From the NCBI GenBank assembly GCA_964518955.1, contig CAZFHS010000024.1:26695-90694 (forward strand): a stretch of DNA of 64,000 nucleotides, written 5' to 3'. Below the pieces are notes generated by a model, which saw only the letters and a list, made by a program, of their open reading frames with translations, had not been told where the DNA came from and made no database searches. The translations under genes and the position numbers were made by a program. The stretch is from JBDGYW01 sp964518955 (GTDB lineage Bacteria; Gemmatimonadota; Gemmatimonadetes; Gemmatimonadales; GWC2-71-9). Positions 25,159-34,282 of the stretch are shown here, piece after piece (positions within the stretch are counted from its first letter, which is position 1; each line of letters opens with the position of its first letter).

Positions 25159-25641
25159 ATGAAATACAGAATGATGTTACTGGTGACGGTCCTGGCGACC
25201 TCGAGTTTGGCGATCCCAGTGAGCACCCATGCCCAAGGCCGATTCAACTGGAGAGGCGGTCAAGGCTGGGGAAGCGGTAATCCGTACGGCCGCATATATG
25301 ACGTAAGAACGGTCGAGACCCTCGAGGGCGAGGTCGTGGCGGTTGAGCGCTTCGACCCAGGGCCGGAAATGGCGCCGGGAGTGCATCTGGTACTGCGTGC
25401 CGGAAGCGAGACGATATCGGTTCACCTAGGGCCCGCCTGGTACATCGAGAACCAGGAGGGCAGAATCGAATCGGGAGACGGGGTCACAATCGAGGGCTCG
25501 CGCGTGGAATTCGAAGGATCGTTGGTTTTGATTGCGGCCAGGGTGATTCGAGGGGAAGAGACGCTCGTCCTGCGGGACCAGAACGGAATCCCCATTTGGA
25601 GTGGGTGGCGTGGTAGAGGTGCCCGGAGGCGGCGGCCGTAA
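25159..25641 (+). CDS. Small exported protein following the cytochrome pair
   Basis: 160 residues from ATG 25159; a longer in-frame extension upstream overlaps the cytochrome b gene and is rejected. Signal peptide MLLVTVLATSSLAIPVSTHA. The mature part has a Gly/Trp/Asn-rich lead and a strand-rich core (ETLEGEVVAVERFDPG, GVHLVLRAGSETISVHLGP, DGVTIEGSRVEFEGS), suggesting a small OB-like beta barrel, and an Arg-rich tail. Genes of this kind are sometimes found beside multiheme cytochromes; a role as periplasmic accessory is inferred only from position (12 bp after cytochrome b). Confidence 0.65.
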   Translation: MKYRMMLLVTVLATSSLAIPVSTHAQGRFNWRGGQGWGSGNPYGRIYDVRTVETLEGEVVAVERFDPGPEMAPGVHLVLRAGSETISVHLGPAWYIENQEGRIESGDGVTIEGSRVEFEGSLVLIAARVIRGEETLVLRDQNGIPIWSGWRGRGARRRRP

Positions 25642-25654
25642 AGGAGGTGGTTGA

Positions 25655-26197
25655 ATGAGTCGGACAAAGTGGTCAATTAGCGCCCTGACACTCTTGGCAA
25701 CTGCAGGTTGTGTCACCGTGCGTGTGGCCGCGGACATCGATCCGCACGCAGACTTCTCGAGTTACCAGACGTATGCATGGGACCCAGATCACACCGACTC
25801 GACCGGTGACCCTCGTATGGACGACACAGACTTCGATTCTTGGGTACGATCCTTTGTCGCAGATGGTCTCGTGGCTCGGGGATTGCGTGAGACCCAAGAA
25901 TCCTCAGCCGATCTGCTGATCCATTACCACGCGAGCGTCCATCAGAGGTTTGACGTGTACACAGTCGATAGCGAGCGCGGTTACGAGTACCATGGGGAAG
26001 AGGAACAGTTGTTCGATTATGAAGAAGGGACTCTCGTCCTTTGTATGGTGGATCGGTCTACAAGCCGAGTCGTGTGGCGGGGATATGTACACACCAACGT
26101 GGAGGGTGTGATGGACGATCCCGAGCTAATTGAAGAGAGACTGACAGAGGCAGTGCACAAGGTGCTAGAACGGTTCCCAGTGCCGCTCGCTCGATGA
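25655..26197 (+). CDS. DUF4136-type lipoprotein
   Basis: 180 residues from ATG 25655, preceded by a perfect AAAGGAGGT site. Lipobox LLATAGC near residue 19. The mature part shows the family pattern: DPHADFSSYQTYAWDPD near the start, LADGLVARGL-like helix, LLIHYHASV and a final VLERFPVP. Probably outer-membrane anchored, function unknown. It is the last gene of the cytochrome cluster and the stop at 26197 is 80 bp before a kinase gene. Confidence 0.8.
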   Translation: MSRTKWSISALTLLATAGCVTVRVAADIDPHADFSSYQTYAWDPDHTDSTGDPRMDDTDFDSWVRSFVADGLVARGLRETQESSADLLIHYHASVHQRFDVYTVDSERGYEYHGEEEQLFDYEEGTLVLCMVDRSTSRVVWRGYVHTNVEGVMDDPELIEERLTEAVHKVLERFPVPLAR

Positions 26198-26276
26198 CGG
26201 CTGAGCAGCGCCTGTGCACTCGTGATCGGCCGGAGTATGTGCAGCGATTGACGGCTTGCTCAATGCGAGGCCTTCT

Positions 26277-28907
26277 GTGAACGAACTCGCGGCACGCCTG
26301 AACACCACCCTCTCCGGGCGTTACGCCGTCGGCCGAGAGGTAGGCAGCGGCGGCATGGCGGTCGTGTTTGAGGCGAATGATATCAAACACGACCGTACCG
26401 TAGCGCTCAAGGTCCTTCGCCCCGACGTGATGGCATCGGTCAGCGGCGCTCGTTTCCTTCAGGAAATCCGGATCGCCGCCGGGTTACGACACCCCAACAT
26501 ACTGCCGCTGTACGATTCCGGAGATGCGGACGGACTCCTCTTCTACGTAATGCCCCTGGTAAATGGCGTATCGCTACGAGACAAACTCGCGCGCGACGGT
26601 CAGCTTCCGATGGATGAAGTACTGCGAGTCGCGGCGGTTGTGGCTGACGCACTGACGCACGCGCACGCGCGATCGGTCGTACACCGAGATATCAAACCCG
26701 AAAACGTGCTGATCGAGGAACACCATACATTCATCACCGATTTCGGCGTTGCCAAAGCCATCTCGGAGGCGAAAGAGCCGGGCGGCCTTACTACCGAGGG
26801 GCTGACGGTGGGTACACCGGCGTATATGTCGCCGGAACAGGCGGCGGCCGATCCGGCTCTCGATCACCGCACCGACATCTACGCATTGGGTCTCCTGTGT
26901 TACGAGATGGCGTGTGGACGACCGCCCTTTGAGGCAGCCACTCCTCAAGAGTTACTGGTGGCGCACATCACCCAGATTCCGAAACCCCTTTCTGCACACC
27001 GACCAGGCGTGTCTCGTGACTTCGAGCGGCTGGTGAAAAAGTGTCTCGAGAAAAACCCCGACGACCGTTGGCAGGACACCGAAGCGGTATGGCAACGTCT
27101 CAAGGAGCAGCTGCACACCGAGGAGGGGCAGTCAGGGCCCGGGGGCGGATTCCGGTCGCGCTTGGGAGCACCAGGCCGCCTTGTTTTGGCCGCTGTGGTC
27201 GTGCTGATCGTCGTGTTGGCGGTCGCGAAGGTCTTGCCCGGTTTCGTTGCCGACGCGGCGCTCGAGACACAGGGAAGGGTGCTGATCCCGCCACTGGATA
27301 ATCGAACGGGCGAAAACCTCCACGACGCGCTGGGAGCGCTGGCCGCCGATCTGATAGCGGGCGACATCGACCGAGCCGGGTTTGCGCAGGCTGCCGCACT
27401 TCCCCCCGACCTCATGTCCGAATTGGACGGTGCCAACACTTCCGCGCGGAGTGCCGTTCTTCAAGCAGCGGCCCAGGAGGTCGGTGCGGAGGTCGTTGTG
27501 TCGGGGTCGTTCTACGCGCGAGGTGATTCCGTACAGTTCCAGGTCCAGTTACTCGACAGCCATGGTGCATCGGTTCTGAGAACGATAGATCCGGTTGTCG
27601 GTCTGCCCGACGGCGACGAGGTACTACAATCACTCCGCCAACGAACGATAGGCGCTCTTGCGGTTCAGCTAGACGCGCCCATGGTAGCCGGTGATCTCTT
27701 GGAAGGTGCTTCTCCCACGCTCGACGCATACACTGAGTTTCTAGAAGGGCTGAGACACTTCTACATACGTCAGCACACGGATGCGCTAGTCCATTTCGAC
27801 TCCTCGGCCGCACTGGATACTGCATTCGTTGCTCCACTGTTCCTCGGAGCGGTGACTCACCTGAGTCTCGGGCAGTGGGTAGCGGTTGATTCGTTGGCGC
27901 GGCTGCTCGACGGATCGCGGGGCCGGGTGTCTCCTGCGGTGGGCCAAACGGTGAACTGGCTGCTCGCAAACGCGACCGGAGACAGGGCGGCGGCGCTTCG
28001 GGCCGCACGGGAGGCGACCGAGTTTTCCCCGACATCCAGCGCGTTATACAGGCTGGCCGTGGAAGCGCTCAAGAACAACCGACCGCGGGAGGCGTTGGAT
28101 GCGTTGGAGAAGCTCGATCGCGAATGGACGGGTTTCAGAGGCTGGTCGAGTTATTGGGAAACTCTGACCGAGGCGCACCACCTGCTAGGTCAACACGAGC
28201 GAGAGCTGGAGGCCGCGCTTGCCGCACGTGAGCAATATCCCGAACTGGTGAGTGTGCTCAGTTACGGGGTGCGTGCCAACGCTGCACTGGGAGACACTAG
28301 CCGAGTGTTCGACCTGCTCGATCAACGCACAACGCTTCGAGGCGAGCCGGGGTGGCCCCAGTGGAACCTCCCTCTCTCCGCGGCGCTCGAGTTGAGGGCT
28401 CACGGATACGTTGACCAAGCCGACTCGCTGATCCAGCGAGCGTTGGCGGTGAACCCGGTCCAGCAAAGAGGACAGGTCGGAGGTGGAATGCCCGCGCACG
28501 GCGTGGGAGGAGCGACACTGCGATCCGGGCGTGCGCGGCTGCTGTACCTGGCCCGGCGCTGGGACGAGGCACGCGATATCGCCGACACTCTTTTGTTGGA
28601 GGATCCAGGTAATCCCGAATTCTTGGGGCTGGCGGGTGTCATCGCTGCCAGGGCCGGCGAACGGGACCGGGCTAACAACCTCGCTAGTGCACTCGCACGT
28701 CTGGACAGGCGCTATTTGTTTGGCACGCACGCGCTCTGGCGGGCACGCATCGCGGCGATTCTGGGCGACCACGATCTTTCAATGCGTCTGCTACACGCCG
28801 CATTCCGCCAGGGGCTCACACACGGAATATGGCTCCACCGCGATGTCGACCTCGAGCCGCTCAGGGAAAGAGAGGATTTCCAGCGTCTGTCGAGCCCTGC
28901 TGGCTAG
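26277..28907 (+). CDS. Membrane Ser/Thr protein kinase with TPR-like extracytoplasmic sensor
   Basis: 876 residues from GTG 26277; a TTG 21 bp earlier is possible. Kinase domain about 20-285: GSGGMAVVFEA, VALKVL (ATP lysine), HRDIKPENVLI (catalytic Asp), TDFGVAK and the activation loop VGTPAYMSPEQ, all intact. A single transmembrane helix at about 300-320 (LVLAAVVVLIVVLAVAKVL) is followed by a TolB-N/adenylate-cyclase-associated type domain and about 350 residues of helical repeats resembling TPRs. This is the receptor-kinase plan common in Gemmatimonadota and Acidobacteriota. Its last 47 bp overlap tail to tail with the gene on the other strand. Confidence 0.9.
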   Translation: MNELAARLNTTLSGRYAVGREVGSGGMAVVFEANDIKHDRTVALKVLRPDVMASVSGARFLQEIRIAAGLRHPNILPLYDSGDADGLLFYVMPLVNGVSLRDKLARDGQLPMDEVLRVAAVVADALTHAHARSVVHRDIKPENVLIEEHHTFITDFGVAKAISEAKEPGGLTTEGLTVGTPAYMSPEQAAADPALDHRTDIYALGLLCYEMACGRPPFEAATPQELLVAHITQIPKPLSAHRPGVSRDFERLVKKCLEKNPDDRWQDTEAVWQRLKEQLHTEEGQSGPGGGFRSRLGAPGRLVLAAVVVLIVVLAVAKVLPGFVADAALETQGRVLIPPLDNRTGENLHDALGALAADLIAGDIDRAGFAQAAALPPDLMSELDGANTSARSAVLQAAAQEVGAEVVVSGSFYARGDSVQFQVQLLDSHGASVLRTIDPVVGLPDGDEVLQSLRQRTIGALAVQLDAPMVAGDLLEGASPTLDAYTEFLEGLRHFYIRQHTDALVHFDSSAALDTAFVAPLFLGAVTHLSLGQWVAVDSLARLLDGSRGRVSPAVGQTVNWLLANATGDRAAALRAAREATEFSPTSSALYRLAVEALKNNRPREALDALEKLDREWTGFRGWSSYWETLTEAHHLLGQHERELEAALAAREQYPELVSVLSYGVRANAALGDTSRVFDLLDQRTTLRGEPGWPQWNLPLSAALELRAHGYVDQADSLIQRALAVNPVQQRGQVGGGMPAHGVGGATLRSGRARLLYLARRWDEARDIADTLLLEDPGNPEFLGLAGVIAARAGERDRANNLASALARLDRRYLFGTHALWRARIAAILGDHDLSMRLLHAAFRQGLTHGIWLHRDVDLEPLREREDFQRLSSPAG

Positions 28908-31659
28908 CGGCCTCCGGCCGCTTGATGCCGAGTTTCTTCAAACGCGCGTACAGCGTGCTGGGGTGCAGGCCGAGCTGCTCGGCCGCCTTCCCACTCCCTT
29001 TGATCTTCCAACCGCACTCCTCGAGCACGGCAACAATGTGTGCACGCTCCAAGTCTTCCAGTCGTTTCGTTTTCAGGCGTGGGGGCGTCAATTGAGATGG
29101 TTTGACCGTCTCCGTAGGCTGTTCGAGCATCAGGGTTGTGCCGTGGGAGAGAATCATGGCGCGCTCGATCATGTTCTCGAGTTCCCGCACGTTCCCCGGC
29201 CAACCATACGACCTGAAGAAATCCATCGTGGCCTCGGGAACGTCCTTTATCGTCTTCCCCAGCGTGGCTTTGAGCGTCGTTATGAAATACCACGTTAGCA
29301 GCGGGATATCATCGCGTCGCTCGCGCAGCGGTGGAATCGTGATGGGAAAAACTCCGATTCTATAATACAGATCATCCCTGAACCTACCCTCGGCAACGGC
29401 GCGGTCGAGGTCGCGGTTGGTCGCCGCGATCACTCGCACATCGACCTCAGCCGTTCTCGTGGATCCCACACGCTCGAACTCCCCGCTCTCGAGAACTCTC
29501 AGCAGCTTCCCCTGCAATACTGGTGAGAGGTCTCCAATCTCGTCGAGGAGTACCGCGCCACCGTTCGCCACCTCGAAACGGCCGATTCTCCTCTCGAATG
29601 CGCCGGTGAACGCTCCCTTCTCGTGCCCAAACAACTCGCTCTCTATCAAGGTGCCGGGCAATGCCTGGCAGTTGACGTGCACCAATGGCTTACCTCTGCG
29701 TCCACTACGCTCGTGTATCAACTGTGCCAATCTGTTCTTACCGACGCCGGTTTCTCCCAGGAGCAATACGCTCGCGTCGGTAGGTGCCACCTGCTCGGCG
29801 CGGTGTATGACGCGCATCCACGCTTCGCTCCTCCCGACGAGGCCTTCTGATGAAGCAGCGGAATCCTCGACTCTCTCTCTGAGGTAGACATTTTCAGCCT
29901 CGAGTTGCTCCTTGAGTCTTGCCACCTCTTCCAGCGCCTCGCGCAACCGCTCTTCCCAATTCTTGCGATCGGTCATGTCCTGGAGCGTCCCTAATACACT
30001 GCACGGTTTGCCGTCAGGCCCAAGCGTCGTTTCGCCGCGGACCGCAACATGTGCGATTTCGTCAGTATGTCCTGAGATGATGCGGAACTCCAACTGATGC
30101 TGTTTCTCAGCAACCTTTGCCTCTCGATTCGGACCTGCAAGCATGTGCCTGTCGTCCGGATGCACTCGGTCAGCAAACGAATTGGCGTGCGGCACATAAG
30201 CGTCCTTATCAAGCCCCAAAATCCGGTACATCTCGTCAGACCACGAGACTGCACCGCTTTGGAGATCCCACTCCCAGTCGCCGACCTTTGCTACGCGCTG
30301 AGCGTTGGCAAGCCTGCGCTCGCTCTTCCGCATGTCCAACTCGGCCACCTTGCGCTTAGTGATGTCGCGATTTGATGCCCGGACCCCGAGAAACTCGCCC
30401 TCCTCGTCGCACACTGGTTGGCATGAATGTTCGATCCAGGATATCGTGCCGTCCGCACGTCGGATGCGAAACTCGACCTCTAGCGGTACTTTTTCGGCGT
30501 GGGCCTTTCGGGCGTGCTCATCCCAGACCAGCATGTCCTCAGCCACGATGATCTCACGTAGCAGGCTGGGGTCGTCAAAAAAATGAGCGGCGTCTCGCCC
30601 CGTAATGCGTTCGCACGAGGGCGAGACGTAGATGAACTTGCCTTCTGGGTCCTGCCACCACTCCCAGTCGTATGTGAAATCGGCCACGGTTCGATACCTC
30701 AGCTCCGCGTCACAGGCACGCGTTTCCGCGCGCCGGCGCTCTGCCACTTCCTCACGAAGCTCGGCGGTTCGCTCCTCGACACGTTGCTCGAGTGTGAGAT
30801 TCAACTGTCTGATCTGTTCCTCTGACCGTTTCCGTTCCGTGATGTCGCGCCAGCACGACCGGCTATACAGAATCCTGCCATCACTGTCGCGCACGGACGT
30901 GACGCCGAGACTCACATCAAGCTTGGTTCCATCTTTACGTTGGAGCTGGAGTTCAGCGTCCCGAACCTCACCGGTGGTTACGAAGGACTCAAACGCCTCT
31001 CGAGCGCCAGCCAGGCTGTCGGCGTGGTACAAGCTGAAGACCGACTGTCCGACGATCTTTTCCTTCGAGTAGCCGAGTGTCGTGGCCAGGGTCTGGTTGC
31101 AGCTCGTGACCATTGCCGTGGCCGGATCCAACGACAACAACATGTCCGGCGCATTTTCATAGAGGTCTTCGTATCTCATTTCAGACTGGTTCAACGCCTG
31201 CTCCGTTTTCACACGAGCAGTAGCGTCACGATCCACTCCGATGTACCCGACGGGCGATCCATTCTTGTCTCTTACCGGTGAAATGACAACTTCGCCCCAG
31301 AACTTCGATCCGTCCTTGCGCACTTGCTCGCAAACGCCGCTCCAGGAGCCGGTCTGCTGCACCTGTCGCATCCGTGCCTCTTCTTCTTCCCGTTCGGACG
31401 GTTCCACCACAAACGTTATGGACTTGCCCATCACTTCCTCGGCACGGTACTGGTATAACGCCTCCGCGCCGTCACCCCAGAACGTCACACTGCCTTCGAG
31501 GTCCGTGGCGATCACGGAATCGCGAATGCTGTTGAGCAGCTGTGTCTGAAACTGCAGTCGCTCGTCTGCTATCCGACGCAATTCGCTCTCCTGCTTCAGC
31601 CGCTTCGCACAAAGCTCCAGTTCTCTCTCAATCGCGGCCAGATGTTGAGCATTCGTCAT
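28861..31659 (-). CDS. Four-PAS sigma-54-dependent activator
   Basis: 932 residues from ATG 31659, with GAGGAG upstream. Four PAS domains in the first 580 residues (boundaries near ITERK, DITKRK and DMTDRK linkers), a short coiled coil (LREALEEVARLKEQLEAEN), then AAA+ with GETGVGKN (Walker A), GAFTGA, GGAVLLDEIGD (Walker B) and DVRVIAATNRDL, and a C-terminal Fis-type helix-turn-helix (GKAAEQLGLHPSTLYARLKK). No receiver and no kinase domain, so it senses directly. It diverges from the STAS/histidine kinase operon. No transmembrane segment; cytoplasmic. Confidence 0.93.
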   Translation of the reverse strand: MTNAQHLAAIERELELCAKRLKQESELRRIADERLQFQTQLLNSIRDSVIATDLEGSVTFWGDGAEALYQYRAEEVMGKSITFVVEPSEREEEEARMRQVQQTGSWSGVCEQVRKDGSKFWGEVVISPVRDKNGSPVGYIGVDRDATARVKTEQALNQSEMRYEDLYENAPDMLLSLDPATAMVTSCNQTLATTLGYSKEKIVGQSVFSLYHADSLAGAREAFESFVTTGEVRDAELQLQRKDGTKLDVSLGVTSVRDSDGRILYSRSCWRDITERKRSEEQIRQLNLTLEQRVEERTAELREEVAERRRAETRACDAELRYRTVADFTYDWEWWQDPEGKFIYVSPSCERITGRDAAHFFDDPSLLREIIVAEDMLVWDEHARKAHAEKVPLEVEFRIRRADGTISWIEHSCQPVCDEEGEFLGVRASNRDITKRKVAELDMRKSERRLANAQRVAKVGDWEWDLQSGAVSWSDEMYRILGLDKDAYVPHANSFADRVHPDDRHMLAGPNREAKVAEKQHQLEFRIISGHTDEIAHVAVRGETTLGPDGKPCSVLGTLQDMTDRKNWEERLREALEEVARLKEQLEAENVYLRERVEDSAASSEGLVGRSEAWMRVIHRAEQVAPTDASVLLLGETGVGKNRLAQLIHERSGRRGKPLVHVNCQALPGTLIESELFGHEKGAFTGAFERRIGRFEVANGGAVLLDEIGDLSPVLQGKLLRVLESGEFERVGSTRTAEVDVRVIAATNRDLDRAVAEGRFRDDLYYRIGVFPITIPPLRERRDDIPLLTWYFITTLKATLGKTIKDVPEATMDFFRSYGWPGNVRELENMIERAMILSHGTTLMLEQPTETVKPSQLTPPRLKTKRLEDLERAHIVAVLEECGWKIKGSGKAAEQLGLHPSTLYARLKKLGIKRPEAASQQGSTDAGNPLFP

Positions 31660-31892
31660 CGCTACTACTCCTCGTGAGGTGGCGAGGTGTTGTTATCGAG
31701 GTGAGTCTCGCGGAATGTGTTGACCGCGATGCACCGCATGACTCAAAAGTCAATATAACGACCAGTCGATATATGGTCCACAAAGAGTGCCGTATGTTGA
31801 CCCTGGACGTGTGTTCACATTTTAACTCGAACTTGTCAGCACCGTAACATAAAGCCAGTAGCCAACTTACAAACGCGCACTGGGGGGGGGCT

Positions 31893-31908
31893 CGGCACGG
31901 TTAGTGCT
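31893..31908 (+). promoter_or_regulatory. Candidate sigma-54 (-24/-12) element before the STAS gene
   Basis: GGCACG (31894-31899) and TGCT (31905-31908) are spaced with 10 bases between GG (31894-31895) and GC (31906-31907). The divergent gene encodes a sigma-54 activator and an inverted repeat GACCA/TGGTC (31760-31778) lies about 130 bp upstream. The element ends only 12 bases before the ATG at 31921, so the transcript would be nearly leaderless, which weakens the call. A run of nine G (31882-31890) stands directly before it. Confidence 0.35.
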
Positions 31909-31920
31909 GTCTGCCGATGC

Positions 31921-32241
31921 ATGTTTCGGATAACTACGGACGACTTGGGGTCGAACACGGTAGTTCATGTGCACGGCCAGCTAGGTGGTTTGGGCGCCGC
32001 GGAACTCGAGCGGGAGTGTGCTGCCGCCGCCGGTTCGTTGTCGGTGGACCTCTCGAACTTGAGCACAGCCGACTCGGAGGGAGTCAGTGCCCTTCGCGCA
32101 CTCAGAACACAGGGTGTGCATCTAGACAACACGCCCGGATTAATCGAGCTGCTACTCGCACAGCCTGAGGGCGCAGAGGGACACAACGTACGGTCTAACC
32201 GCCGACGCTCTCGTGACCGTTCACCCGGGAGGACGAAGTGA
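31921..32241 (+). CDS. STAS-like domain protein
   Basis: 106 residues from ATG 31921, no clear ribosome site. The pattern NTVVHVHGQLGGLGAAELERE, LSVDLSNLSTADSEGVSALR and a short helix after it corresponds to the STAS/anti-sigma-antagonist fold, where a Ser or Thr in the DLS.L...D..G loop can be phosphorylated (here S or T in LSTADSEG). The C-terminal 25 residues are basic and probably disordered. It overlaps the following histidine kinase by GTGA, so the two are translationally coupled. A role as phospho-switch or as docking partner of the kinase is inferred. Confidence 0.65.
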   Translation: MFRITTDDLGSNTVVHVHGQLGGLGAAELERECAAAAGSLSVDLSNLSTADSEGVSALRALRTQGVHLDNTPGLIELLLAQPEGAEGHNVRSNRRRSRDRSPGRTK

Positions 32242-34124
32242 GCGCCGAGACATCCGTGAGCCAAGGAGTGAAGGTTCTTTACGTCGACGATCGCCCGGAA
32301 GACGTATGCTTGGTTCGCGACGCACTGGAGAGTGCGCCAACCGCGTTCGTGGTGACCGAGGCAATGTCTCAAGAGGAGTTCGACACTTGCTTGAGCCAAT
32401 GGGCGTATGACGTGGTCCTAACCGATCTCGACATTCTCGGCTTCACGGGTTTTGGAGTGATTGACAGTGTGCGGGAACGCGGCATTGAGGCGCCGACCGT
32501 GGTCATCACAGGCAAGGGCTCTGAAGAGATCGCCGCGGAAGCCATCAAGCGGGGCGCGGCCGACTACGTCATCAAGACCCCCGCGCATATCAAGCAGCTA
32601 CCGCACACGATTCAGGCGGTTCTGGAGCGGTCTCGATTGGCCGAGGAGCATGAGCATACCAACGTTGCGCTCGCGGAATCCGAACGCTATTACCGGGCTT
32701 TGATGCACAGCCTACACGAAGACCTGTTGGTGATCGATCCGACATACAGCATCGTCGACGTCAACAACTCGGTACTGGTTACCACAGGCAAAACGCGAGA
32801 AGATGTCGTCGGTCGGCCCTGCTTCACAGTATCTCACGGGCACGCCGTGCCTTGCCACCAGGTCGGTGAGCAGTGCCAACTCAGCGAGGTTTTCGAGACC
32901 GGGAAGGCATGCGAATGTGCTCACGTACACCTGAGGGGTGACGGGTCCAGAGTCCACCTGGACATCCGCATGTCCCCTCTTGTGGACGCATCGGGGCACG
33001 TCACTCACGTCGTGGAAGCGATGCGCGACGTAACGGACCTATTGGCGGCCGAGTCCAAGATGCGGGAAAGCGAGGCGGCAGCAGGTGAAAGTGAAGCCAA
33101 GTTCCGCGATCTGTATGAGCAATCTCCGGACAGTCACTTCAACGTCGATCCGACGAGCGGGCGCGTGTTAGGCTGCAACGACACAGCCGCGGCTTTTCTA
33201 GGATACCGTAAGGACGAGATCATAGGCATGTCTGTGCACGATCTCTATCACGCCGACTGCGCGCGCCAGGTAGATCGGGCCCTGCGAAAGTTCGCGGAGA
33301 CGGGTGAGTTGAGCGACGTCGAACTCGTGGCCCGTAGATACAACGGGGAAAAAAAACACGTCAGCCTGACAGCGAGAGCGGTGTACGATGACGAGGGCCG
33401 CATCAAGTTCAGCCGCTCGAGTTGGCGAGACATCGCGGAGCGGAAAAAGGCAAACCAAGAGTTGCTCGCCAGTAAAGAACGACTGCGTCGGCTCGCCTCC
33501 CGGTTGACGGAGGTGCGGGAACAAGAGCGGACAAACATCGCCAGAGAACTGCACGACGAGATGGGGCAGAAGCTCACCGGGATCAGGATCGATCTGGATG
33601 CCGTGAGGAGCGTGTTGGCTGCCGACCATCCTGATCTAGCGAAACGGATCAACGCCATTGCGGTTCTGGTCGATGAGGCGACCGAAGAAACGCAGGACCT
33701 GTCTACGCGACTGCGCCCACCGATGCTGGACGTGTTGGGACTTACGGCCGCGATTGAGTGGTACGTGCGTGATTTCGAAAAGCGGTCGGGAATCGAGTGC
33801 GGACTCGATTTAGCCGACGAGAAGCCGGAGCTGGACGACAGGAGTGCCACGGCGGTGTTTCGGATCCTCCAGGAGGCGCTCACCAACGTCGCCCGACACG
33901 CGAACGCAGGTACGGTGCTTATGCGCATGGCTGTCGAGGAGGCCAAGCTGGTACTCGAGGTGACGGATGACGGGGTCGGAATAACCGAGGAGCAGCAGTT
34001 GGCGCCTCGGTCGTTGGGCCTCATTGGGATGCGCGAACGTGCAGACGCTTTGGGCGGCAAGGTCGAGGTCGGACCCGGGCCCGATGGCGGTACGCGCCTC
34101 CGGATGGTACTCCCCGTAGAATAA
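32238..34124 (+). CDS. Receiver-PAS-PAS histidine kinase (NarX/DegS type)
   Basis: 628 residues from GTG 32238. N-terminal receiver (about 10-130) with VLYVDDRPEDV, phospho-Asp in LTDLDILGF and Lys in YVIKTP. First PAS (about 145-270) is Cys-rich: GRPCFTVSHGHAVPC, then C six residues on, and ACECAHVH. Second PAS follows (about 285-405). HisKA_3 motif REQERTNIARELHDEMGQK with the phospho-His, then HATPase (FRILQEALTNVARHA, DDGVGI, LIGMRERADALGG). Soluble. A receiver at the front of a kinase lets another kinase control it. A 10-bp hairpin follows the stop. Confidence 0.92.
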   Translation: MSAETSVSQGVKVLYVDDRPEDVCLVRDALESAPTAFVVTEAMSQEEFDTCLSQWAYDVVLTDLDILGFTGFGVIDSVRERGIEAPTVVITGKGSEEIAAEAIKRGAADYVIKTPAHIKQLPHTIQAVLERSRLAEEHEHTNVALAESERYYRALMHSLHEDLLVIDPTYSIVDVNNSVLVTTGKTREDVVGRPCFTVSHGHAVPCHQVGEQCQLSEVFETGKACECAHVHLRGDGSRVHLDIRMSPLVDASGHVTHVVEAMRDVTDLLAAESKMRESEAAAGESEAKFRDLYEQSPDSHFNVDPTSGRVLGCNDTAAAFLGYRKDEIIGMSVHDLYHADCARQVDRALRKFAETGELSDVELVARRYNGEKKHVSLTARAVYDDEGRIKFSRSSWRDIAERKKANQELLASKERLRRLASRLTEVREQERTNIARELHDEMGQKLTGIRIDLDAVRSVLAADHPDLAKRINAIAVLVDEATEETQDLSTRLRPPMLDVLGLTAAIEWYVRDFEKRSGIECGLDLADEKPELDDRSATAVFRILQEALTNVARHANAGTVLMRMAVEEAKLVLEVTDDGVGITEEQQLAPRSLGLIGMRERADALGGKVEVGPGPDGGTRLRMVLPVE

Positions 34125-34127
34125 GGC

Positions 34128-34150
34128 TCCCACCAAGCGGCTTGGTGGGA
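34128..34150 (+). terminator. Strong hairpin after the kinase gene
   Basis: TCCCACCAAG (34128-34137) and CTTGGTGGGA (34141-34150) pair perfectly around CGG, 3 bp after the stop codon. There is no T-tract, so intrinsic termination is uncertain; it may act as a 3-prime end stabiliser or a weak terminator. Confidence 0.5.
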
Positions 34151-34282
34151 CCGGTGATCTGCAGCATCATGTTGCAGTATGCCGGACGCGCCTACGCCGG
34201 CCATCCGTGTCTTGCGTGAGATTCCGAATCTGCCATTATGAATCAGCGGAGCAGGAGGGTTTCTTTACCGGAGGTTCGTCTC

